A program made the position numbers and the translations under genes. From Fictibacillus arsenicus (GTDB lineage: Bacteria; Bacillota; Bacilli; Bacillales; Fictibacillaceae): DNA of 64,000 bases. Under the pieces are notes generated by a model that was given only the letters and a program-made list of their open reading frames with translations, searched no databases and was not told where the DNA came from. Of this stretch, positions 28,275-37,231 are shown one piece after another (the first letter of the stretch is position 1; every line of letters starts with the position of its first letter). The stretch spans positions 1,612,001 through 1,676,000 of the forward strand of contig NZ_CP016761.1 in the NCBI RefSeq assembly GCF_001642935.1. The letters run 5' to 3'.

Positions 28275-29069
28275 ATGAAATTTGCCATCATTTCAAAAGG
28301 CGATAGCAAATCAAATATCTTAACGGAAAAAATCCGTTCGTATTTGGAAGAATTCGAATTAGTTTATGAAGAAAAAGAACCCGAAATCGTGATTACTGTT
28401 GGCGGTGACGGAACATTGCTTCATGCTTTCCATCATTATGTACACCGTATTGATCAGACAGCGTTTGTTGGTGTTCATACCGGCCATCTTGGATTTTTTG
28501 CAGACTGGCTGCCTGAAGAGGTGGAGAAACTCGTAATACATATTGCAAAGACACCTTTTCAAATTGTGGAATATCCTCTATTGGAAGTAACCGTTCGGTA
28601 CATTGATGGAATTGACGAGAAAAGATATTTGGCAGTCAACGAATGTACGGTGAAAAGTGTAGAAGGTTCACTTGTTATGGATGTAGAGATCAAGGGTGAA
28701 AAGTTCGAAACATTCCGCGGGGACGGCTTATGTATCTCTACACCTTCAGGGAGTACTGCTTACAATAAGGCTCTTGGCGGTGCGATTATCCATCCGTCTC
28801 TTGCTTCGATCCAGCTATCAGAGATGGCATCTATCAACAACCGTGTATTCCGTACAATAGGTTCGCCGCTTGTATTGCCACAGCACCATACATGTATTTT
28901 AAAGCCAGTAAACGATGTGGATTTTCATATCACGATAGACCATCTGTTTTTAGTTCAGAAAAAAGTCAAGTCAATTCAATATAGAGTTGCTGAAGAAAAA
29001 ATAAGATTTGCCCGATTCCGACCGTTTCCATTCTGGAAGAGGGTAAAAGAATCGTTTGTCAGTGAATAG
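28275..29069 (+). CDS. ppnK: NAD kinase
   Basis: The 264-residue enzyme phosphorylates NAD to NADP in the cytoplasm. The catalytic GGDGT motif (Asp45 in [13 protein letters not shown]) is present. The downstream glycine-rich [21 protein letters not shown] is the NAD site. Position between yjbM and yjbO equals B. subtilis yjbN/ppnKA (nadF). Ribosome binding site GGATGGAGAG. Confidence 0.95.
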   Translation: MKFAIISKGDSKSNILTEKIRSYLEEFELVYEEKEPEIVITVGGDGTLLHAFHHYVHRIDQTAFVGVHTGHLGFFADWLPEEVEKLVIHIAKTPFQIVEYPLLEVTVRYIDGIDEKRYLAVNECTVKSVEGSLVMDVEIKGEKFETFRGDGLCISTPSGSTAYNKALGGAIIHPSLASIQLSEMASINNRVFRTIGSPLVLPQHHTCILKPVNDVDFHITIDHLFLVQKKVKSIQYRVAEEKIRFARFRPFPFWKRVKESFVSE

Positions 29070-29070
29070 C

Positions 29071-29967
29071 ATGAATAAGTTTTTTGAAATTTCATGGGTT
29101 GTAACTGAAGCTGAAGCACCTGTCTTATTGAGAGAGTTTTTGAAAAGTAAACAAATATCTAAAGCAGCGCTGACCGATATAAAGTTTCACGGCGGCGCTC
29201 TTTTTGTGAACGAAAAAGAAGTAACGGTAAGGACCTTTCTATCAAAAGGGGATGTCGTTAAAGTTTACTTTCCGCCTGAAAAACAAAGTGAATCTATGGA
29301 AGCAGAGAATACTACACTCGATATCGTATATGAAGATGAGCATTTTCTGGCAGTAAATAAACCACCAGGAATGCCTACTATACCTTCCCTTTATCAGCCG
29401 AAAGGTTCGCTTGCAGCAGGAGTTTTGTTCTATTATCAGCAAAATGATATTCCGGGTACTTTTCATGCAGTTAACAGGCTGGACAAAGATACATCAGGCA
29501 TCGTGCTGGTTGCTAAACACCGGTTTGCTCATTCACTGATGTCCAAGCAGCAAAGAGAGAAGACAATCAAACGTGAATACATTGCACTCGTTCACGGAAA
29601 ATTGGAGCAAGATAATGGGACAATCACAAGTCCGATTGGAAGAAAACCAGACAGTATTATTGAACGAATGGTAAGAGAAGATGGGCAGCCTTCGATCACT
29701 CACTATGAAAAATTAAATTACCTTTCTATTTATCATATTTCAGTCGTCAGACTTAAACTTGAAACAGGAAGAACACATCAAATCAGAGTGCATATGGCCT
29801 CAATTGGTCATCCTTTAATTGGAGACGACCTATATGGGGGAAGTAGGGACATAATTAAACGCCAGGCGCTTCATAGCGAGACTGCAAGATTTGTACATCC
29901 ATTCAGTGATAAAGAGGTTTTGATCAAAGTTGATTTGCCATATGATATGAGGAAGTTATTAAAATAA
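29071..29967 (+). CDS. yjbO: RluD-family pseudouridine synthase YjbO
   Basis: The 298-residue RsuA/RluA-family enzyme has an N-terminal S4-like region (LREFLKSKQISKAALTDIKF). The catalytic Asp is in AVNRLDKDTSGIVL, and LETGRTHQIRVHMASIGHPL is present. It isomerises uridine in RNA; target unknown. The ATG start has a poor binding site, so an in-frame TTG at 29056 that overlaps the end of nadK is an alternative; either way it is coupled to the gene before. Confidence 0.9.
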   Translation: MNKFFEISWVVTEAEAPVLLREFLKSKQISKAALTDIKFHGGALFVNEKEVTVRTFLSKGDVVKVYFPPEKQSESMEAENTTLDIVYEDEHFLAVNKPPGMPTIPSLYQPKGSLAAGVLFYYQQNDIPGTFHAVNRLDKDTSGIVLVAKHRFAHSLMSKQQREKTIKREYIALVHGKLEQDNGTITSPIGRKPDSIIERMVREDGQPSITHYEKLNYLSIYHISVVRLKLETGRTHQIRVHMASIGHPLIGDDLYGGSRDIIKRQALHSETARFVHPFSDKEVLIKVDLPYDMRKLLK

Positions 29968-29985
29968 ATTTAACTTTTTGCTGAT

Positions 29986-30126
29986 GTGAATTTATATACA
30001 TTAATTCGAAACTGTACGCTGCCACCTTATCAAAATTTCTATGATGCGGAAACGAAAAGGTTAGTGTTCGAAATTTATGAACAAGATTTAATCATGCTAG
30101 GTTTTGATCCAGATCAGTTAATGTAA
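29986..30126 (+). pseudogene. Possible gene remnant (46-codon open frame)
   Basis: A GTG-initiated frame encodes VNLYTLIRNC, then PPYQNFYDAETKRLVFEIYE and a tail LMLGF-like end, closing with TAA at 30124. Its composition looks protein-like (balanced, acidic, aromatic), yet there is no ribosome binding site and no upstream continuation. It is most likely the tail of a decayed gene or a very small unrecognised gene. A terminator follows immediately. Confidence 0.35.
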
Positions 30127-30128
30127 AC

Positions 30129-30166
30129 AAAAGGAGTGTAGTTTATTAAAAACTAACACTCCTTTC
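30129..30166. terminator. Terminator between the yjbO side and prpE
   Basis: AAAGGAGTGT / ACACTCCTTT outer stem with inner AGTTT/AAACT. On the minus strand TTTTGTTT follows, serving prpE. On the plus strand CGTATTAATC follows, which is weaker. Confidence 0.75.
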
Positions 30167-30169
30167 GTA

Positions 30170-30910
30170 TTAATCATCAAATGAACGAAATTTCTCAGGT
30201 ACAAACGGCATCGTGGAAGGTACACTAACTGATTTCATCTCAGGGTACCTTAGTGCACTTAACTTACCGCCAAATACACATCCGGTATCAATATTCCATG
30301 TGTTTTTTATATGGCGGACGTTTTCTACAGGGGTATGACCATAAACGATAGTTAACTCACCATGGTGTTCCTTCGCCCAATCTCTCCTTACAGGTGAACC
30401 ATCTGGATTGGTTTCACCCGTTATGTCCCCATACAATACAAATGTTTTTACTTTTTTGCTTGTCTGTCCTACATAATCGGCTCGGATGCCAGCGTGAGCC
30501 ACTACCAAATTACCTTCATCAAGCTCTAAATAAAGAGGAGCATTTTCATACAAGGTGCAAAAATGTTCACTCACAGCTTTTCGCTTAGCAGCATCGAGCT
30601 CTTCAAGTTCAGCAACAGTAGTTTCTAATCCGTGCTTAACCTGAACATTTCTTCCCAACAAATACCGGTAAAGTTTATTACAGTGATTGCCTGGTGTGTA
30701 TAGTGCAAGATTCTGATCAACAAGTTCATAGACATGTTCCATCACTTTTATAGATTCAGGGCCTCTGTCAGTTAGATCTCCTAGGAAGACGAGTTTTCTG
30801 TTTTCTTTGTGTTTAGGCAATCCGTCAGCCCAATTATAGCCTAATACTTCTGTTAGTTCCCGGTATTCATTAAAACAGCCATGGATGTCGCCGATGATAT
30901 CATACTTCAT
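30170..30910 (-). CDS. prpE: Bis(5'-nucleosyl)-tetraphosphatase PrpE
   Basis: The 246-residue calcineurin-like phosphoesterase has metal motifs DIHGCFNEY (Asp8, His10), [19 protein letters not shown] and VVAHAG, in the PPP-type order. PrpE hydrolyses diadenosine tetraphosphate asymmetrically and acts as a protein tyrosine phosphatase affecting spore germination in B. subtilis. Ribosome binding site GAGGTG. A terminator from the SEDS gene lies just upstream. Confidence 0.92.
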   Translation of the reverse strand: MKYDIIGDIHGCFNEYRELTEVLGYNWADGLPKHKENRKLVFLGDLTDRGPESIKVMEHVYELVDQNLALYTPGNHCNKLYRYLLGRNVQVKHGLETTVAELEELDAAKRKAVSEHFCTLYENAPLYLELDEGNLVVAHAGIRADYVGQTSKKVKTFVLYGDITGETNPDGSPVRRDWAKEHHGELTIVYGHTPVENVRHIKNTWNIDTGCVFGGKLSALRYPEMKSVSVPSTMPFVPEKFRSFDD

Positions 30911-30952
30911 ATTTTCACCTCATTCTATCTTAGGATACTTCAATGACATAAG

Positions 30953-30977
30953 AAAAACACCTGAAAAATCAGGTGTT
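30953..30977 (-). terminator. Terminator of the SEDS-family gene
   Basis: On the minus strand AACACCTG / CAGGTGTT with a 6-nt loop, then TTTCTT. The last codons of the gene overlap it. Confidence 0.8.
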
Positions 30978-32133
30978 ATTCAAACATATATTTGGTTGTT
31001 CTCGACCTTACGTTTAACACGAGTCCAAAGGCGATCATGTAAGCAAGTATCGAGCTGCCTCCATAACTGATAAACGGAAGCGGAATACCGGTGATCGGCA
31101 TTACTTGTATGTTCATACCGATGTTTTGGAACACTTGGAATGTAAGCATTCCGATTACTCCAGCACATAAATAGCTGCCGAAAGCTTCGTTGCTCTCAAG
31201 TGCAGTGTTAATCATTCTGTATACCATTAGGAAGAATAATGAAATCACGATACTCGTTCCTAAAAATCCAAATTCCTCACCAATAATCGAGAAAATAAAG
31301 TCAGTCTGGGCTTCTGGAAGATAAACGGAACCTTCCGTAAAGCCTTTACCGAAAAGCATACCGCTCCCAATTGCCAGCAACGCGTTACGGGTATGATATC
31401 CAGCATCTTTATGTTCATAAGGTTCCAGCCAAGCATAGAAACGATTCAGCTGATATTGATCAAGGATATGATCTACGAAAAACTGCGGAAAGGTAAAATA
31501 TATCCAAACTAGGATTGATATGAACAGAATAAAGGAAAGAATAAGGAATAGAATAATTCTCCATCTCACACCCGATACGAGTAATAGACTGCCTGTGATC
31601 GCCATAAAGACGAGACTTGTTCCAAGATCGGGCTGCATGAGAACCAAAAGGGTAGGGAAGCCGGCAATTAGGGCTATTTTCCCAAGCAATAAAAGGTCTT
31701 CATGCATGGTACGGATAATATACTTTTCATTATGTGTAGCTATTGTATTTGCAATAGCAATAACAAGTGAAACTTTTACAAGTTCTGACGGCTGCAAGGC
31801 AAAGGGACCAAATCTGTACCAGCTCTGTGCACCGTTAATGTTAGGAACAATGCTCTCTGGTGCAGCGAGTATGCCGAGAAGCAGTAATATTCCAAGTCCG
31901 TACAAATACCAGGAAAGCTTTCTGAACTGATCGAAATCTAATACCATTACTCCTACAACAGCGATACCGCCAATGAAGTACCAAACTAGCTGTTTGATTA
32001 CAAAGTTGCTTCCATACTGATCCATCATTTGAGCACTGTAGATGGCAATACAACTTGTAATGACCATGAGGAACAAAATGAACAAAAGATTGTAATCAAG
32101 CTGCTGCCATGGAGATTTATGGTTATTATGCAT
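30976..32133 (-). CDS. RodA/FtsW/SpoVE family (SEDS) peptidoglycan glycosyltransferase
   Basis: The 385-residue polytopic protein has about ten membrane segments. SEDS signatures include NGAQSWYRFGPFALQPSEL (the conserved W-loop and catalytic-region segment) and the C-terminal GIPLPFISYGGSS. SEDS proteins polymerise lipid II with a partner class B PBP. Sequence alone does not separate RodA from SpoVE-like duty; it is closer to RodA by the QPDLGTSLVF block. Ribosome binding site AAGGAGTCG. B. subtilis lacks a gene of this type at this exact spot. Confidence 0.88.
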   Translation of the reverse strand: MHNNHKSPWQQLDYNLLFILFLMVITSCIAIYSAQMMDQYGSNFVIKQLVWYFIGGIAVVGVMVLDFDQFRKLSWYLYGLGILLLLGILAAPESIVPNINGAQSWYRFGPFALQPSELVKVSLVIAIANTIATHNEKYIIRTMHEDLLLLGKIALIAGFPTLLVLMQPDLGTSLVFMAITGSLLLVSGVRWRIILFLILSFILFISILVWIYFTFPQFFVDHILDQYQLNRFYAWLEPYEHKDAGYHTRNALLAIGSGMLFGKGFTEGSVYLPEAQTDFIFSIIGEEFGFLGTSIVISLFFLMVYRMINTALESNEAFGSYLCAGVIGMLTFQVFQNIGMNIQVMPITGIPLPFISYGGSSILAYMIAFGLVLNVRSRTTKYMFE

Positions 32134-32284
32134 GTGGGATCGACTCCTTAAAGTAAAACAATAACATGTATTATCTTACCTAAAAACACAAGCTTTGCAA
32201 ATCATTTTGAGCACAATCGTTTGACTTTTCTTTTTGGGGTTTAATATAGTAAACCAATAATATCATGGAATTTACGGAGGTCCT

Positions 32285-34129
32285 ATGGAAGAACATGCTT
32301 CTTTTACTTCATTAGTATTAGTTATTCTTACCGCATTTTTTATACCGATATTGTTAACCAAATTCCGATTACGCGTTATTCCTGTTGTTGTAGCAGAAAT
32401 CATTGCGGGGATTATTCTTGGAAAAAGCGGCTTTGATATTGTCCATCCTGACGCGTGGCTAGAGATTCTATCAGTCCTTGGCTTTATCTTTTTAATGTTT
32501 TTAAGCGGTCTTGAGATTGATTTTAGTATCTTTGCTGGCGGAAATAATCAAAAGAAGAATAAAGTAGAAAATAAAGAACCGAATCGGATATTTGTTTCAT
32601 CAGTGATTTTTCTTTTCATTCTAATCCTTTCATACGGTTTATCTCTTCTATTCGTATGGGGAGGATTTGCGGAAAGTGCGTTCTTTATGACTCTTGTTAT
32701 ATCTACAATATCATTAGGTGTTGTGGTACCAACACTAAAAGAAGAAAAGTTATCTAAAACGACAATCGGACAGATCATACTATTAGTCGCTGTCATTGCT
32801 GATCTTGTTACAATGATCCTTCTGGCTCTTTTTGTTTCGATGCAATCAGGAGATCCAGGCAGAATGTGGCTGCTGCTCATTTTATTTGCAGCAGGGGTAA
32901 TCTTATACTTTGTTGGCAAACAGATGAGGCATCGATCTTTTCTTGAGACTATGTCTAAAGGAACCATACAGCTTGATACAAGAGCAGTATTTACTCTGAT
33001 TATAGTATTAGTCGGTTTATCTGAAACTGTTGGGGCAGAAAATATCCTTGGTGCATTCTTAGCCGGGGTACTTGTTTCACTTCTGTCACCTAATAAGCAT
33101 CTTGTACACAAGCTTGATTCATTTGGTTATGGATTCTTAATACCTATCTTTTTCGTAATGGTAGGGGTAGAGCTTGATATCCGATCCATTTTCTCAGATC
33201 CTAAAGCACTGGCACTTATACCCTTGCTGCTCGTTGCATTGTTAATTTCTAAGTTCCTTCCAATTCTGTACTTAAGAAAATGGTATGACTGGAAAACGGT
33301 AACTGCAGCTGGTTTCCTATTAACTTCCACGCTGTCACTCGTTATTGCAGCAGCAAAAATTGGTGAACGAATTGAGATTATAGATGCCAGAACATCTTCC
33401 GCACTAATATTAACAGCAGTTATCAGTGCAATCATCACACCGATTTTTTTTAAAAAGTTTTTCCCACGGAAAGAAGAGGAGGAAGCAGCCAAAGAACAGC
33501 TTGTTATTGTCGGTGCTAATCAATTCACCTTGCCTTTAACAACAGAGCTCGATACAACAAGATTTGAACAAAGGATCTACCACACAAAGCAAGAAGAAAA
33601 AGACCAAAAGCAATTAGAAAGCTTCAATATAAAAGAACTTGAAAATTATGAAGGAAACACACTAAAGGAAGCAGATGTATTTAACACAGACGTCATCATT
33701 TGTGCAACTGGTCAGGATGAAACAAACGAAAAACTTGCTCTCCTAGCAAAGGAAGAAGGAGTAAAAAGAATTATTGCTCGCATAGAAGATCCATCAAAAC
33801 GTGATGGATTAAAAGATGAGGGGATAGAAGTTTACTCAGTTTATTTCTCATCACAGGTTTTATTAAAAGCGTTAATAGAAAATCCTGCTGTTGTTGATAT
33901 TCTTACTACTCAAGACAACAGCTTGAATGAAATCATTGTAAGAAACAGTTCGTATCACCGCACGGCATTAAGAAATTTCCCATTCCTGGGAGACAGTATT
34001 ATTGTTAGGATCTATAGAGGAAAAGAGTCCATTAATCCTCACGGTGACACTGAAATCATGCTGGGAGATAAAATGGTTGTTACAGGAAGCAAACAACAAG
34101 TTCATCAGATGAGAGAGATTCTTTCATAA
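32285..34129 (+). CDS. yjbQ: CPA2-family cation:proton antiporter YjbQ with TrkA domains
   Basis: The 614-residue protein equals B. subtilis YjbQ in length. Residues 1-390 form about 12 membrane spans of the Na+/H+ exchanger fold (FLMFLSGLEIDFSIF, NILGAFLAGVLVSLL). Residues about 400-520 form a TrkA-N-like nucleotide-binding domain (LVIVGANQFTLPLTTELD, DVIICATGQDETN), and residues 535-614 form a TrkA-C domain (MLGDKMVVTGS). It probably exchanges K+ or Na+ for protons under nucleotide control. Ribosome binding site ACGGAGGTCCT. Confidence 0.92.
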   Translation: MEEHASFTSLVLVILTAFFIPILLTKFRLRVIPVVVAEIIAGIILGKSGFDIVHPDAWLEILSVLGFIFLMFLSGLEIDFSIFAGGNNQKKNKVENKEPNRIFVSSVIFLFILILSYGLSLLFVWGGFAESAFFMTLVISTISLGVVVPTLKEEKLSKTTIGQIILLVAVIADLVTMILLALFVSMQSGDPGRMWLLLILFAAGVILYFVGKQMRHRSFLETMSKGTIQLDTRAVFTLIIVLVGLSETVGAENILGAFLAGVLVSLLSPNKHLVHKLDSFGYGFLIPIFFVMVGVELDIRSIFSDPKALALIPLLLVALLISKFLPILYLRKWYDWKTVTAAGFLLTSTLSLVIAAAKIGERIEIIDARTSSALILTAVISAIITPIFFKKFFPRKEEEEAAKEQLVIVGANQFTLPLTTELDTTRFEQRIYHTKQEEKDQKQLESFNIKELENYEGNTLKEADVFNTDVIICATGQDETNEKLALLAKEEGVKRIIARIEDPSKRDGLKDEGIEVYSVYFSSQVLLKALIENPAVVDILTTQDNSLNEIIVRNSSYHRTALRNFPFLGDSIIVRIYRGKESINPHGDTEIMLGDKMVVTGSKQQVHQMREILS

Positions 34130-34130
34130 T

Positions 34131-34162
34131 AAAAGTGCTGGCTTATGTCGGCGCTTTTTTAT
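34131..34162 (+). terminator. Terminator of yjbQ
   Basis: AAAAGTGCTG pairs with CGGCGCTTTT (two G-U pairs), followed by TT-rich sequence. Confidence 0.7.
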
Positions 34163-34215
34163 TTTTGGAAAAATGGAGCATGCTAGTAATAAAACAATAG
34201 AAAGGTGAAATTTAT

Positions 34216-34362
34216 ATGATTCCAACTGTTTATTGCCCAAATTGTGAGGCGCAGCATAACCTTAACGATGAGATTTTAATCGCCCAATCGAACCAGAATG
34301 TCATTTACCGCTGTCATTCATGCGGTTTTGAAGTGAAAAATATTGAGACAAGCAAAGGTTAA
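34216..34362 (+). CDS. Small zinc-ribbon protein (48 aa)
   Basis: An ATG 10 bases behind AGAAAGGTG opens a 48-residue frame with two CxxC pairs: VYCPNCEAQHNL and YRCHSCGFEV, 28 residues apart. This is the classic zinc-ribbon spacing of small Bacillus proteins that may bind nucleic acid or protein partners. It stands alone between yjbQ and fabI, just ahead of the fabI promoter. Function unknown. Confidence 0.75.
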   Translation: MIPTVYCPNCEAQHNLNDEILIAQSNQNVIYRCHSCGFEVKNIETSKG

Positions 34363-34388
34363 CTAGTGAATTCTCTCTTTTTATCTGT

Positions 34389-34413
34389 TATACTAATTAG
34401 GACTTGGTACTAA
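34389..34413 (+). promoter_or_regulatory. fabI promoter -10 and FapR-type operator
   Basis: TATACT (34389-34394) is a good -10; the -35 is weak. TTAGGACTTGGTACTAA (34397-34413), read on the minus strand as TTAGTACCAAGTCCTAA, matches the FapR operator and directly follows the -10. This places fabI in the same regulon as fabH-fabF in this window. Confidence 0.75.
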
Positions 34414-34477
34414 TAACAAATACTAATTACTAATTATTAATTTTAATGAAACATAGTCCATGGGGAGGAGATTTTTT

Positions 34478-35257
34478 ATGTATCAACTATCATTACAAGA
34501 TAAAACGTTTGTTGTTATGGGTGTTGCAAACAAAAGAAGCATTGCCTGGGGAATCGCTCAATCTCTATCAAAAGCAGGAGCGCGCTTAGTCTTTACATAT
34601 GCGGGTGAAAGGCTTGAAAAGAACGTACGTGATCTTGCGGAATCGTTAGAAAGAAACGATTCTATCGTTTTGCCTTGTGATATTACAAATGATGAAGAAA
34701 TCAAAAAGACGTTTGCTCAATTAAAAGAAGAAGTTGGAGTAATCCACGGTTTAGCACACTGTATTGCATTTGCAAATACGGAAGAGTTAAAAGGTGAATA
34801 TTTGAATACAACACGTGAAGGGTTCCTTCTAGCTCATAATATCTCTTCTTACTCACTTACGGCTGTTGTAAAAGAAGCCCGCTCATTAATGACAGAAGGC
34901 GGAAGTGTCGTTACATTAACCTACCTTGGTGGTGAAAGAGTCGTATCCAACTACAATGTTATGGGTGTTGCGAAAGCTTCTCTTGATGCTAGCGTGAAAT
35001 ATCTAGCTTCAGATGTAGGGAAGGATGGAATTCGTGTGAATGCGATCTCAGCAGGACCAATCAGAACACTTGCTGCAAAAGGAATTGGAGACTTCAACTC
35101 TGTATTAAAAGAGATTGAAGAAAGATCTCCGCTTAGAAAAGCAAATACACAAGAAGAGGTAGGAGATGCCGCCCTTTTCTTAATGAGTGACTTAGCACGC
35201 GGAATTACAGGTGAGATTCTTCACGTGGATAGCGGCTATAACACAATTGCTCGATAA
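34478..35257 (+). CDS. fabI: Enoyl-ACP reductase FabI
   Basis: The 259-residue SDR has the FabI-specific cofactor loop GVANKRSIAWGIA and the catalytic pair in YNVMGVAK (Tyr-x6-Lys). The preceding TLTYLGGERVV and the C-terminal GITGEILHVDSGYN fit. It reduces trans-2-enoyl-ACP with NAD(P)H as the last step of each elongation cycle and is the triclosan target class. The ATG at 34478 follows GGGGAGGAGA. A FapR-type box controls it. It marks the end of the conserved block; the spore-glycan region starts after its terminator. Confidence 0.95.
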   Translation: MYQLSLQDKTFVVMGVANKRSIAWGIAQSLSKAGARLVFTYAGERLEKNVRDLAESLERNDSIVLPCDITNDEEIKKTFAQLKEEVGVIHGLAHCIAFANTEELKGEYLNTTREGFLLAHNISSYSLTAVVKEARSLMTEGGSVVTLTYLGGERVVSNYNVMGVAKASLDASVKYLASDVGKDGIRVNAISAGPIRTLAAKGIGDFNSVLKEIEERSPLRKANTQEEVGDAALFLMSDLARGITGEILHVDSGYNTIAR

Positions 35258-35270
35258 TTAATTTCATGCA

Positions 35271-35308
35271 AAAACCCCGAATGCTCACGATGGGATTCGG
35301 GGTTTTTT
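35271..35308. terminator. Terminator of fabI
   Basis: AAAACCCCGAAT / ATTCGGGGTTTT stem with a 12-nt loop and TTTTTT; the A-run on the other side allows bidirectional use by the convergent coat gene. Confidence 0.9.
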
Positions 35309-35368
35309 ATTTGCATCTGGCTGCCGCTCACATTGGGGGCATGTCCTGGAAAAGAGGATTTGTACTAA

Positions 35369-35710
35369 TTAAGCTACGCAGACAATACCGCAGATACAAC
35401 GAGAATCTGTAACATACGTTCTAGTAATTGCTGCACCAGTTCCATCAACATCAGCATACGTGAACACAGCACAACTTGTTGCTACGTCAAAACGTATTAG
35501 TGTAAATTCGGTTGGAGTTGTTGCTCCTCCTAAGTCTAATGGAGATACTGCTCCTCTAGGAATAATTAGAACACGATTGTTTTGTCCAAGGGAACAAAAG
35601 TTATTGTTACCGTTCGCCAACTGATTTAAAAGTTCGCTAACACAACCATTTAGTCTTTGAGTTCCTGCTGCTTGACCATTACCGCAACAAGAGTTTTTGA
35701 TTAGGCTCAT
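35369..35710 (-). CDS. CotY/CotZ/ExsY-like spore coat (crust) protein
   Basis: The 113-residue cysteine-rich protein starts NSCCGNGQAAG and contains GCVSELLNQLANGNNNFCS. This is the CotZ/CotY arrangement of a CC pair, a CV helix and later cysteines, ending DSRCICGIVCVA. B. subtilis CotY and CotZ polymerise into the crust, and ExsY forms the basal layer of the exosporium in the B. cereus group. The location next to fabI equals cotZ in B. subtilis. It is shorter than B. subtilis CotZ (about 148). It may be the scaffold on which the glycan made by the following genes is displayed. Confidence 0.8.
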   Translation of the reverse strand: MSLIKNSCCGNGQAAGTQRLNGCVSELLNQLANGNNNFCSLGQNNRVLIIPRGAVSPLDLGGATTPTEFTLIRFDVATSCAVFTYADVDGTGAAITRTYVTDSRCICGIVCVA

Positions 35711-35905
35711 TAAAATGTTGCCTCCTTTATTGAATGAGATACATGTACCTGATTCCTCGATCAGGGTTAATATACTATATACAATAATTGGTAATATTGG
35801 AATGAGAAATAAACCTATTTCTATGAAAATATGTAAATGCCTAAAGGTTGTCCATGTGTTCGTACATTATTAAAAATATTTTTAAGTTATACGTTATTCG
35901 TCCAA

Positions 35906-35933
35906 ACAACCTGTCCACCTTTTACATATACAA
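35906..35933 (+). promoter_or_regulatory. Candidate sigma-K promoter of the 80-aa protein gene
   Basis: AC at 35906, 17-bp spacer, then CATATACAA, one or two bases off the CATAnnnTA consensus. Start codon lies 53 bp further on behind AAAGGGG. The rest of the 275-bp gap between the coat gene and this gene is AT-rich, with no other feature. Confidence 0.4.
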
Positions 35934-35985
35934 TAAGGACTAGTATTTATTGCTAGTTTTTTAAAATGAAAGGGGATAATTTAGT

Positions 35986-36228
35986 ATGCCAATTGTAGAT
36001 CGTTTAGCACTTAGAGCACAGTTAGCATTTCTAGCTGCTTCTGGACAAGTTATTAATGAGGTTTTTGTTTTAGGAACACAAATTCCTGGAGAACCAGATT
36101 TAACGGGTGTAACTGTAAAGAAAGTTAGTGGGAACACTGTAACATTTAATCAGGCCGCATCTGGAGCCATCATTGGTGACATCGTGGTTGTTATCGACAA
36201 GATTGTAGCACTTGACTTAGTTACTTAA
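35986..36228 (+). CDS. Small spore-surface candidate protein (80 aa), unknown
   Basis: The 80-residue product has an alpha-helical start (DRLALRAQLAFLAASGQVIN). A beta-rich part follows (VFVLGTQIPGEPDLTGVTVK, FNQAASGAIIGDIVVVIDK). No cysteine, no signal peptide. Ribosome binding site AAAGGGGATAA, and a tight terminator directly after. It lies between a coat gene and glycosyltransferases, which makes it a candidate structural or glycosylated spore-surface protein; that is inference. Confidence 0.7.
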   Translation: MPIVDRLALRAQLAFLAASGQVINEVFVLGTQIPGEPDLTGVTVKKVSGNTVTFNQAASGAIIGDIVVVIDKIVALDLVT

Positions 36229-36239
36229 TGTGCGACAAT

Positions 36240-36265
36240 AAGGCTCCTTTGAAAGGAGCCTTTTC
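36240..36265 (+). terminator. Terminator after the 80-aa protein gene
   Basis: AAGGCTCC / GGAGCCTT stem with a 6-nt loop followed by TTCATTT. Confidence 0.8.
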
Positions 36266-36298
36266 ATTTAAATACAAATAAATATTAGGTGACAATTA

Positions 36299-37216
36299 AT
36301 GAAAAAAATAAATCTATTATTCATAACAAAAGATAGGTCAAAATATCTGGAAAGAAGCAGTTGCTATTTGATAGAAGAATTATCAAAAAGAACAAATTTG
36401 ATGATTTGGTCAACTGAAGGATCGATTCTTGATATATTAGCAAACTTACCATTTAAACCAGACTTCATATTGTTAAATGATTACCATCCGGATTATTCCC
36501 CTAGGATTTTCGGACTGAACTTAACATCAATCCCGAAAGGCATTATCATGCATGAGATACATTACAGAAAATTTCATAGGAAGAAATTTATCGAACAAGG
36601 AAATATTCAGTTGGTATTTACACATTACCGGGATGCTTTTCTTAAATGGTACCCAAAACTTGCTCCAAAAATGGTTTGGCTTCCTCATTTTATTAACCAC
36701 AGTATTTTTAAAGATTATAAAATTCCAAAATCAATTAACTATTTAATGATGGGCGCAGTTTTCCCACACTTATATCCAGTCCGAAACAGTTTTTTACATC
36801 AATTGAAAAAAGAACCTGGCTTTATTACTCACCAGCACCCTGGCTATAAGATGCTTCCAACTAGAGCGGGAATTAAAGGTCATGAATATGCGATGGAATT
36901 AAATCGAGCTAAGATGTTTTTTACGTGTGATTCAACCTATCACTATCCGGTAATGAAGTATTTTGAAGCTTTAGCCTGTAACACTTTACTAATAGCTTCC
37001 GCATCAAAAGAATTAACTGATCTTGGATTTATTGATGGTGTTACATTCATAGCAGCAAATCCTTCTAATGTATTAGAAAAAGCAAGATATTTAAATGAAA
37101 ATGAAAATCTGCGTAAAAAAATTTCATTACAAGGTTATGAAATGGTAATGAAACGTCACACGGTAGAGATTAGAGTTGGAGAACTTTTGCATTGCATTAA
37201 GAGAGTTATCTTGTAA
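36299..37216 (+). CDS. Glycosyltransferase, CgeB-like (GT-B fold)
   Basis: The 305-residue protein carries a C-terminal donor-binding region like CgeB-type glycosyltransferases: HYPVMKYFEALACNTLLIAS (about residues 220-239), then VLEKARYLNENENLRKKISL. The N-terminal half has ILLNDYHPD and LPHFINHSIF segments. CgeB in B. subtilis belongs to the sigma-K cge cluster that glycosylates the spore crust. Ribosome binding site AGGTG is modest. It forms a unit with the GT2 gene 15 bp downstream. Sugar and acceptor are unknown. Confidence 0.8.
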   Translation: MKKINLLFITKDRSKYLERSSCYLIEELSKRTNLMIWSTEGSILDILANLPFKPDFILLNDYHPDYSPRIFGLNLTSIPKGIIMHEIHYRKFHRKKFIEQGNIQLVFTHYRDAFLKWYPKLAPKMVWLPHFINHSIFKDYKIPKSINYLMMGAVFPHLYPVRNSFLHQLKKEPGFITHQHPGYKMLPTRAGIKGHEYAMELNRAKMFFTCDSTYHYPVMKYFEALACNTLLIASASKELTDLGFIDGVTFIAANPSNVLEKARYLNENENLRKKISLQGYEMVMKRHTVEIRVGELLHCIKRVIL

Positions 37217-37231
37217 GGAGAGGTCAGGGAA

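Noticed and set aside
32548-33111. Minus-strand 187-codon frame opposite yjbQ
   Set aside because: Antisense shadow; yjbQ is full length and matches its family.
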